Origin: Lachnospiraceae bacterium
Lineage (GTDB): Bacteria; Bacillota; Clostridia; Lachnospirales; Lachnospiraceae
Assembly: GCA_021200345.1 (NCBI GenBank)
Contig: JAJQGR010000339.1
Location: 1 to 5,434 of the forward strand
Length of the DNA stretch: 5,434 nt
Direction of reading: 5' to 3'
Shown: piece by piece, positions 1 through 4,392 of the stretch
Numbering within the stretch: the first letter of the stretch is position 1
How the letters are laid out: every line of letters starts with the position of its first letter
Notes under the pieces: generated by a model
Database searches by the model: none
What the model saw: only the letters and a program-made list of their open reading frames with translations
What the model was told of the DNA's origin: nothing
Made by a program: the position numbers and the translations under genes

Positions 1-16
1 GCTTTATGCGGCCTGC

Positions 17-45
17 AAGGTATTTTCCTTTTATTTAACTGTCAA
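17..45 (-). promoter_or_regulatory. possible promoter for a gene beyond the left edge
   Basis: On the minus strand a perfect -35 TTGACA (45 to 40) is followed after exactly 17 nt by TACCTT (22 to 17), a poor -10 with three of six consensus bases. Transcription would run leftward out of the window, starting near position 10. It lies past the amt terminators, so it would serve a separate unit. The weak -10 would fit a promoter that needs an activator, and a tandem repeat lies just upstream. The target gene is not visible, so this is a candidate only. Confidence 0.35.
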
Positions 46-52
46 ACTCCCG

Positions 53-74
53 TGTTCATAATTTGTTCATGATT
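53..74. repeat. two tandem 11-bp repeats, possible activator site
   Basis: TGTTCATAATT (53-63) is followed directly by TGTTCATGATT (64-74), with 10 of 11 bases identical. The 11-bp period places both copies on the same face of the helix. On the minus strand they read TGAACA-N5-TGAACA and end 7 bp upstream of the -35 hexamer at 45-40. Direct repeats of this period upstream of a -35 are typical of OmpR/PhoB-family response regulators. Which protein binds, if any, cannot be told from the sequence. Confidence 0.35.
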
Positions 75-147
75 GTACTGTATAGTATCAACATATCAGG
101 AGAAAACCTCCGATTATCAAATTCAGAAATCAGATATATTTTTTCAT

Positions 148-175
148 AATAAAGCCCGGGCGCCAGCGCCCGGGC
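148..175 (-). terminator. GC-rich intrinsic terminator, second downstream of amt
   Basis: A perfect inverted repeat, GCCCGGGCGC (154-163) and GCGCCCGGGC (166-175), gives a 9-10 bp GC stem with a 2-4 nt loop. On the minus strand it is followed by TTTATTAT, so it can work as an intrinsic terminator for transcripts from amt. On the plus strand the base after the stem is not part of a T-run. It lies about 150 nt past the amt stop and would back up the hairpin at 213-253. Confidence 0.7.
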
Positions 176-212
176 ACTCCTCATTTTAAAGACAATTTCA
201 GAAAATGTGAAA

Positions 213-253
213 CGGCAAAACGGAAGAAGCTTATCGCCTCTTCCGTTTTGTCG
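213..253 (-). terminator. probable amt transcription terminator, bidirectional shape
   Basis: CAAAACGGAAGA (216-227) pairs perfectly with TCTTCCGTTTTG (239-250) around an 11-nt loop. CGG (213-215) with TCG (251-253) extends it to 15 pairs including one G-U. The stem has the A-tract/T-tract shape of an intrinsic terminator, and on the minus strand it runs into TTTTGCCGTTTC. It starts about 70 nt past the amt stop codon, so it is the first strong terminator for that gene. The A/T symmetry would let it act on either strand. Confidence 0.7.
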
Positions 254-255
254 TC

Positions 256-283
256 CGGTCTGGCAGTCAAAGCTGCCCGGCCG
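256..283. other. imperfect hairpin in the amt 3' region
   Basis: GGCAG (262-266) pairs with CTGCC (273-277) around a 6-nt loop. Beyond one T/C mismatch, CCGGTC (256-260 with flanking base) pairs with GGCCG (279-283), giving about ten pairs. There is no U-run, so it is not an intrinsic terminator by itself. A smaller hairpin, AGAAC (288-292) with GTTCT (297-301), lies between it and the amt stop codon. These may be 3' UTR structures that stabilise the amt mRNA. No function is assigned. Confidence 0.45.
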
Positions 284-324
284 AACGAGAACGATTGTTC
301 TTAAGGGAGTAAAAAGTGGTATAT

Positions 325-2091
325 TTATTCTACATCCTGCAGAGCGGCGAAGCCCTCCTCGCCGGTGCGGACTTTGACAACATTATCCAGACTGTACACA
401 AAGATCTTACCGTCGCCGATATGTCCGGTATACAGAGCTTTCTTGGCGGTTTCAACCACATGATCCACAGAGATCTTGGAGATCACCACCTCCACCTTGA
501 TCTTGGGAAGCAGAGTCGCGTCCAGTTCCACGCCGCGGTACTTCTCGCCTGCGCCCTTCTGGATACCGCATCCCATGACGTTGGTCACAGTCATGCCGGT
601 AACCCCCAGCTCGTTCAACGCCTTCCTCAGAGCGTCGTAACGGCTCATCTTTGCGATAATGACTACCTTGTGGATGCCGCTGTTCGATACGGACGGCACC
701 TCCACCACAGGAACAGCCGCGTTCTTTTTCCCCTCAGAGGCGGTGGCGTAGTCACTGGAGCCCAGATCTGTATTCTCATTCACATCCATCACACCGCCGG
801 TCACATCCATAATGGAGAAGCCTGCGTAAGCGCTGGGAAGTCCGTGCTCGGTGGCGTCAAGGCCGGTAATTTCTTCTTCCTCGGAAACACGCAGACCGAT
901 CAGCGCCTTAATCACCATAAATGCGATGGTAATCGTCACAACTGTCCAGGCCGCTACAGTCACAAAGCCAGTGAGCTGAATGCCCAGAAGCTTGAATCCG
1001 CCGCCATAGAACAGACCGACCAGTTCGTTCCCATTGGCATCCGCGATGCTGTATCCCGGAGCGGTATTGGTGGCAAAGAGGCCTACCGCGATGGTGCCCC
1101 AGATACCATTGAAGCAGTGAACCGCCACCGCGCCTACAGGGTCATCAATTCTTAACACATTATCCAGGAACCATACGCCGAATACCACCAGCAATCCGGC
1201 CACAGCGCCGATACAGATCGCGCCGAAGCAGTCCGTCACGTCGCAGGGGGCGGTGATGGCTACCAGGCCAGCCAGAGAAGCGTTCAGACACATGGATACA
1301 TCCGGCTTGCCATATTTTACCCAGGTAAAGATCATGCAGACCACAGTGGCAACCGCAGGAGCTACCGTGGTGGTCAAAAACACGCTTCCCAGCTGCTCCA
1401 CGGAGGTGCAGGCCGCGCCGTTAAATCCGTACCAGCCAAGCCACAGGATAAACACGCCCAGGCAGCCGATGGGAAGGTTATGTCCGGGAAAAGCGTTCAC
1501 CTTCGTGATTTTTCCATCCTTATCCTTTACAAACTTGCCAATTCTGGGGCCAAGGATTTTGGCGCCCACCAAAGCGGAGATGCCGCCGACCATGTGGATG
1601 GCGCAGGAACCGGCAAAATCATGGAACCCAATCTGAGAAAGCCAGCCGCCGCCCCAGATCCAGTGCGCCTCGATGGGGTAAATCAGCGCGGAAATCACCG
1701 CGGAATAGATACAGTAGGATAAAAACTTGGTTCTCTCAGCCATGGCGCCGGATACAATGGTCGCCGTGGTAGCGCAGAACACCAGGTTAAACACAAAATT
1801 GGACCAGTCAAAATCCGCGTATGCTGTAAAGATATCAAAGCCCGGTTTTCCGATAAAGCCCATCCAGTCCTCGCCAAGCAGCAGGCCGAAACCGATCAGA
1901 ATGAACATCACTGTACCGATACAGAAATCCATCAGGTTCTTCATCAGGATATTGCCGGTATTCTTGGCTCTGGTAAAGCCGGCCTCCACCATGGCAAAGC
2001 CCGCCTGCATCCAGAACACCAGAGCCGCGCCGATCAGGAACCATACACCGAATAGCTGTCCGCTGACATATTCCATAATCTCAGTTGTCAT
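325..2091 (-). CDS. amt: ammonium transporter with fused C-terminal P-II domain
   Basis: This is a 588-residue membrane ammonium channel of the Amt family, fused to its own nitrogen sensor. Residues 1 to about 423 are the Amt part. They include the Amt signature DFAGSCAIH with Asp158 and the first pore His166, the second pore His325 (AVAVH), the likely Phe gate residues Phe105 and Phe223, Trp146, and the conserved cytoplasmic tail GLRVSEEEE...EHG (399-417). A polar linker (about 424-470) leads to a P-II domain (471-588). That domain aligns without gaps to E. coli GlnB: Q39 is Gln511, R47 is Arg519, and GDGKIF is at 559-564. The uridylylated Tyr51 is Leu523, so covalent control by GlnD is not expected; effector binding and direct gating are inferred. 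The position equivalent to E. coli AmtB Ser219 is Ala227. An in-frame ATG ten codons upstream (2121) is rejected because the strong ribosome binding site lies inside that extension. The gene has its own promoter and a structured leader. Confidence 0.96.
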   Translation of the reverse strand: MTTEIMEYVSGQLFGVWFLIGAALVFWMQAGFAMVEAGFTRAKNTGNILMKNLMDFCIGTVMFILIGFGLLLGEDWMGFIGKPGFDIFTAYADFDWSNFVFNLVFCATTATIVSGAMAERTKFLSYCIYSAVISALIYPIEAHWIWGGGWLSQIGFHDFAGSCAIHMVGGISALVGAKILGPRIGKFVKDKDGKITKVNAFPGHNLPIGCLGVFILWLGWYGFNGAACTSVEQLGSVFLTTTVAPAVATVVCMIFTWVKYGKPDVSMCLNASLAGLVAITAPCDVTDCFGAICIGAVAGLLVVFGVWFLDNVLRIDDPVGAVAVHCFNGIWGTIAVGLFATNTAPGYSIADANGNELVGLFYGGGFKLLGIQLTGFVTVAAWTVVTITIAFMVIKALIGLRVSEEEEITGLDATEHGLPSAYAGFSIMDVTGGVMDVNENTDLGSSDYATASEGKKNAAVPVVEVPSVSNSGIHKVVIIAKMSRYDALRKALNELGVTGMTVTNVMGCGIQKGAGEKYRGVELDATLLPKIKVEVVISKISVDHVVETAKKALYTGHIGDGKIFVYSLDNVVKVRTGEEGFAALQDVE

Positions 2092-2097
2092 AATAAG

Positions 2098-2106
2098 TCC
2101 TCCTCC
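2098..2106 (-). promoter_or_regulatory. ribosome binding site that fixes the amt start
   Basis: The minus strand reads GGAGGAGGA (2106 to 2098), followed by the 6-nt spacer CTTATT and ATG at 2091. This near-perfect Shine-Dalgarno at ideal spacing selects 2091 over the in-frame ATG at 2121, which would translate through it. Confidence 0.9.
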
Positions 2107-2149
2107 ACTTGTAAAAATCATCCCCGTCTGTTGGCAATGCTTTTACAAT

Positions 2150-2200
2150 AAAAAATGATGCAATCGGGCATTCTCCTCATCTATGCCTCTTTGCATCATC
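2150..2200 (-). terminator. leader terminator (attenuator) before amt
   Basis: On the minus strand GATGATGCAA (2200 to 2191) pairs with TTGCATCATT (2163 to 2154), ten pairs with one G-U at the base. Inside it, GGCAT (2187-2183) pairs with ATGCC (2171-2167) around an 11-nt loop. The 3' arm runs into a stretch of six T (2155 to 2150). This is a full intrinsic terminator lying 60 nt before the amt start, inside the leader made from the promoter at 2316-2344. It should therefore stop most transcripts unless its 5' arm is held in another structure. The hairpin at 2183-2196 uses that same arm. Confidence 0.75.
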
Positions 2201-2236
2201 TCATTTTGAGCTGACAGCCATCCGTGCCGTCAACTC
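2183..2236 (-). promoter_or_regulatory. putative ANTAR-responsive two-hexaloop antiterminator RNA
   Basis: Two hairpins lie in tandem in the amt leader. P1 pairs GAGTTGACGGC (2236-2226) with GCTGTCAGCTC (2218-2208), eleven pairs with two G-U. It presents ACGGAU (2225-2220), read as a hexaloop with a bulged G or as a 7-nt loop. After an 11-nt linker, P2 pairs ATGC (2196-2193) with GCAT (2186-2183) around the hexaloop AAAGAG (2192-2187). Both loops have A at position 1 and G at position 4, the pattern known for RNA targets of ANTAR-domain regulators. P2 and the terminator at 2150-2200 share bases, so they exclude each other. The inferred logic is that an ANTAR protein holds P2, blocks the terminator and allows amt expression. 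The P2 stem is only four pairs. No ANTAR gene is in the window. Confidence 0.6.
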
Positions 2237-2261
2237 CGATATATTTTTTCAAGATCCGCGG

Positions 2262-2306
2262 AAAAAAACAAAAGCACCGTGGATAACCCAACAGCGCCAT
2301 TGCTTT
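2262..2306 (-). terminator. possible first attenuator in the amt leader
   Basis: Near the predicted 5' end of the leader, AAAGCA (2306-2301) pairs with TGCTTT (2276-2271). An inner helix is possible, CTGT-T-GG with CCACGG. The 3' arm is followed by TG and seven T (2268-2262). The helix is interrupted, so this is weaker than the terminator at 2150-2200. The 5' part can also fold as AGC-AAUGGC-GCU (2304-2293), a small hairpin whose hexaloop again has A1 and G4. This may be a first switch in tandem with the downstream one. Confidence 0.4.
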
Positions 2307-2315
2307 ATGCGATAA

Positions 2316-2344
2316 AATATACCACCGTTTTTTTTCAGTGTCAA
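2316..2344 (-). promoter_or_regulatory. sigma-A promoter of amt
   Basis: On the minus strand a perfect -35 TTGACA (2344 to 2339) is followed after 17 nt by TATATT (2321 to 2316), five of six consensus bases. Transcription should start near 2309, leaving a leader of about 218 nt before the amt ATG. The near-consensus promoter suggests that control acts after initiation, which fits the attenuator structures downstream. It lies 65 bp past the relQ-like stop codon, so amt has its own transcript. Confidence 0.8.
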
Positions 2345-2409
2345 CGCGAAAAATTTATGGTTTTTTTATAATTTCAGAAATAATTTATATCCATTTTGCA
2401 CAAGAAATT

Positions 2410-3048
2410 CTATTTTTCCCTGTTCAATTCCTGAATAGCCTCATTGATCGTTTCCATCCTGCCATCCAGATCGGCCACCATCTTGGAGCAGGTCAGCAGC
2501 TCCTCGCGAAAATCCTCAGGAACAGTCCCCTCAAATTTGTATTTGATCTTATGCTCCAGCGAAGCCCAGAAATCCATGGCCACGGTTCTGATCTGAATTT
2601 CCACCTTGGTCCGCACCGTTTTCTCCGTCAGGTAGACGGGAATGGTGATAATCATGTGGTAGCTGCGGTAGCCGCTCTGTTTGGGATAACGGATATAATC
2701 CTTGACAGAGATTACATTGATATCTTTCTGCTGCGCGATAATCTTGGCCAGCTCATAGATATCGGAGGTAAAGGAGCAGATCAGGCGAATGCCCGCGATG
2801 TCATTGACCTGATCCACCATATTGGAAATGGTGGGTTCACTGCCATAGCGGTTCAGCTTGCGCACAATGCTCTCAGGCGTCTTGATCCTGGATTTAATAT
2901 GTTCGATAGGATTGTACTGATGAACGTGCTGAAATTCGTCATTGAGGATTTCCATTTTGGTCTCCACCTGTTTTAAGGCGGAACGATAGATGAGGATGAC
3001 CTCCTGCCAGCTCTCTATATCATAGTTTTTGATCGAATTTTCTTCCAT
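2410..3048 (-). CDS. relQ: small alarmone synthetase, RelQ/YjbM type
   Basis: This 212-residue soluble protein is a single-domain (p)ppGpp synthetase that transfers pyrophosphate from ATP to GDP or GTP. Its length matches RelQ (YjbM) of Bacillus subtilis, 211 residues. The synthetase motifs run in order: NPIEHIKSRIK (46-56), DIAGIR with the metal ligand Asp83 (83-88), KDYIRYPKQSGYRSYH of the nucleotide site (116-131), and VEIQIRT with Glu150 and Gln152 (149-155), followed by MDFWASLEH (158-166). There is no HD hydrolase domain and no TGS or ACT domain, so it is not a long Rel/SpoT enzyme. The tail beyond about 175 is charged and helical, like the tetramerisation helices of the family. GAGGA lies 8 nt before the ATG. 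No clear terminator follows the stop, so some read-through into the amt leader is possible. RelP is the alternative name; the N-terminal resemblance favours RelQ. Confidence 0.93.
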   Translation of the reverse strand: MEENSIKNYDIESWQEVILIYRSALKQVETKMEILNDEFQHVHQYNPIEHIKSRIKTPESIVRKLNRYGSEPTISNMVDQVNDIAGIRLICSFTSDIYELAKIIAQQKDINVISVKDYIRYPKQSGYRSYHMIITIPVYLTEKTVRTKVEIQIRTVAMDFWASLEHKIKYKFEGTVPEDFREELLTCSKMVADLDGRMETINEAIQELNREK

Positions 3049-3062
3049 TCCTGCTTTCCTCG

Positions 3063-3071
3063 TGTTATACT
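3063..3071 (+). promoter_or_regulatory. extended -10 promoter abutting the plus-strand gene
   Basis: TG-T-TATACT (3063-3071) is an extended -10 with five of six consensus bases. The matching -35 window, TTCCAT (3043-3048), is poor, as is tolerated by extended -10 promoters. The start point would fall near 3078, which is itself an ATG. The complementary strand reads TATAAC (3069 to 3064) across the same bases, which may serve the divergent relQ-like gene. Confidence 0.5.
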
Positions 3072-3341
3072 ATGGCTATGTTTCGAATTTGGTTTAAAAT
3101 TATTGCTGACAATCACATTATCAAAGACGCAGTCATTGAAGATGCTTCAGATGAAACGCGCACGCACAAAATCTTCCGCGCCCTGGAGGAGGTCTGCTCT
3201 CAGTTTGACTTAGGGCAGCCGGTATGGCTTGACGCTACTGTCAGGGACTTTCAGAGACACTCCAAAGCGCGGTTTTATCAGGATCATTTCATTGAACACA
3301 TTGACTTTGATTATATGGAGATTCAGGTCATCGAGGAATAG
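3072..3341 (+). CDS. conserved clostridial hypothetical protein
   Basis: This encodes 89 residues of unknown function (87 if started at the ATG at 3078). I recognise the style from short hypothetical proteins of Clostridia but know no role. It is soluble, with no signal peptide, membrane segment or cysteine pair. Visible blocks are FRIWFKIIADNHIIKD near the start, the acidic EDASDETRTHKIF, a helical ALEEVCSQFDL, and DFQRHSKARF followed by the acidic end DFDYMEIQVIEE. No Shine-Dalgarno precedes either ATG, and a -10 element abuts 3072. The mRNA may therefore be leaderless from 3078, which would make that the true start. It is divergent from the relQ-like gene with 23 bp between the annotated starts. 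Its stop lies one base from that of galE. A coding role is supported by a balanced composition and by filling the gap between two solid genes. Confidence 0.8.
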   Translation: MAMFRIWFKIIADNHIIKDAVIEDASDETRTHKIFRALEEVCSQFDLGQPVWLDATVRDFQRHSKARFYQDHFIEHIDFDYMEIQVIEE

Positions 3342-3352
3342 CTCAGTCCTCG
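3332..3352. other. inverted repeat over the convergent stop codons
   Basis: CGAGGA (3332-3337) and TCCTCG (3347-3352) can form a six-pair hairpin on either strand with a 9-nt loop. The loop contains both stop codons, TAG (3339-3341) of the plus gene and TGA (3345-3343) of galE. There is no T-run on either side, so it is not a classical terminator. With one base between the genes, it is the only structure there that could mark the 3' ends. Confidence 0.45.
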
Positions 3353-4359
3353 TAGCCGTTCGGATTTAAGCTCTGCCATCTCCAGGAATCCTCGCACATC
3401 TCCAAAATCCCGTACTGCGCTTCCCAGCCCAGTTCTTCTTTCGCTTTCGCCGCATCCGCGTAGCAGACCGCGATATCCCCGGCCCTGCGGGGCGTAATGG
3501 AATAGGGGATTTTCACACCGGTGGCTTTTTCAAAATTTTTCACCACATCCAGTACGCTGTACCCCACGCCGGTACCCAGATTGTAAATCTTCAGACCGGC
3601 CTTCTCCTCGATTTTTTTCAACGCTTTCACATGTCCCAGCGCCAGATCCACCACATGAATGTAATCTCTCACACCTGTGCCGTCCGGAGTGTCATAATCG
3701 TTACCGAACACACCCAGCTCAGCGCGCTTACCCACAGCCACCTGGGTGATATAAGGCATCAGATTATTGGGGATTCCGTTGGGATTCTCACCGATCATAC
3801 CACTCTTATGGGCTCCGATAGGATTAAAATAACGCAGCAGAATCACGTTCCACTCAGGATCCGCTTTCTGCATATCCGTCAAAATCTGCTCCAGCATGGA
3901 CTTGGTCCAGCCGTAAGGGTTGGTGCAGCTTCCCTTTGGGCACTCCTCTGTAATTGGAATCACTGCCGGATCCCCATATACAGTGGCAGAGGAGGAGAAA
4001 ATGATATTTTTGCAGTTGTGCTTTCTCATCACATCCACCAGAGTGAGCGTCCCGGAAATATTATTATGATAATACTCCCAGGGCTTTGCCACGCTCTCAC
4101 CCACTGCTTTCAGACCCGCGAAATGGATGCAGCAGGTGATTTCCTCCTTTGTGAAAATCTCCTCCAGTGCGTCCCGGTCCAGAATGTCCGCCTGATAAAA
4201 GGGCACCGGCTTTCCGGTAATCGCCTCCACCCTCTTCAGCGATTTTTCGCTGGAATTGCACAAATTGTCGACGACCACTACATCGTAGCCCGCGTTCTGT
4301 AGCTCCACCACAGTATGGCTTCCGATGAATCCGGCTCCTCCTGTCACCAAAATTGCCAT
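3343..4359 (-). CDS. galE: UDP-glucose 4-epimerase
   Basis: This 338-residue cytoplasmic enzyme of the extended short-chain dehydrogenase family interconverts UDP-glucose and UDP-galactose with bound NAD. The length equals that of E. coli GalE. The Rossmann motif TGGAGFIGSH is at 6-15. The catalytic residues fall at the same numbers as in E. coli: Ser124 in FSSSATVYG, Tyr149 and Lys153 in NPYGWTK. The substrate-site RYFNP is at 176-180, RDYIHVVDLA at 231-240, and the family ending WRWQSLNPNGYED closes the protein. Residue 299 is Cys where E. coli has Tyr299; human GALE has Cys307 there and also accepts UDP-GlcNAc/UDP-GalNAc, so dual specificity is inferred. AGGAGG lies 8 nt before the ATG. 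It follows the UAP1-like gene by 33 bp on the same strand with no terminator between, so the two are probably one operon. Confidence 0.97.
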   Translation of the reverse strand: MAILVTGGAGFIGSHTVVELQNAGYDVVVVDNLCNSSEKSLKRVEAITGKPVPFYQADILDRDALEEIFTKEEITCCIHFAGLKAVGESVAKPWEYYHNNISGTLTLVDVMRKHNCKNIIFSSSATVYGDPAVIPITEECPKGSCTNPYGWTKSMLEQILTDMQKADPEWNVILLRYFNPIGAHKSGMIGENPNGIPNNLMPYITQVAVGKRAELGVFGNDYDTPDGTGVRDYIHVVDLALGHVKALKKIEEKAGLKIYNLGTGVGYSVLDVVKNFEKATGVKIPYSITPRRAGDIAVCYADAAKAKEELGWEAQYGILEMCEDSWRWQSLNPNGYED

Positions 4360-4367
4360 GATCTCTT

Positions 4368-4373
4368 CCTCCT
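4368..4373 (-). promoter_or_regulatory. galE ribosome binding site
   Basis: The minus strand has AGGAGG (4373 to 4368) followed by eight bases and ATG at 4359. It lies in the 33-bp gap after the upstream gene, so galE is translated independently within a shared transcript. Confidence 0.85.
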
Positions 4374-4392
4374 CTTATATTCTCAAATATTT

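Noticed and set aside
316..1155. Long plus-strand open frame (279 codons) opposite amt
   Set aside because: It lies antisense to a certain Amt/P-II gene, has no ribosome binding site, and its protein is rich in His and low-complexity segments typical of shadow frames.
2092..2121. Ten-residue N-terminal extension of amt
   Set aside because: The extension encodes the Shine-Dalgarno itself as Gly-rich codons; the optimal site belongs to the ATG at 2091.
2118..2171. 17-codon minus-strand leader ORF whose TGA overlaps the ATG at 2121
   Set aside because: GAGGAG is only one base from its ATG, too close for efficient initiation, and it begins inside the attenuator stem. There is no run of regulatory codons.
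2345..2409. A/T-rich imperfect palindrome as terminator of the relQ-like gene
   Set aside because: The stem has only about four consecutive A/T pairs and a tiny loop, too weak for an intrinsic terminator.
2338..2976. Plus-strand open frame of 212 codons opposite the alarmone synthetase
   Set aside because: It is antisense to a gene with all synthetase motifs, and its start lies in an A/T-rich promoter region without a ribosome binding site.
2345..3060. A strong promoter for the relQ-like gene
   Set aside because: Candidate -35 boxes such as TTGTCA or TTGATA inside the divergent gene have no acceptable -10 at 16-18 bp, so none is called beyond the weak shared core at 3064-3069.
3631..4302. 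Plus-strand open frame of 223 codons opposite galE
   Set aside because: It is fully antisense to a clear epimerase and has no family motif.
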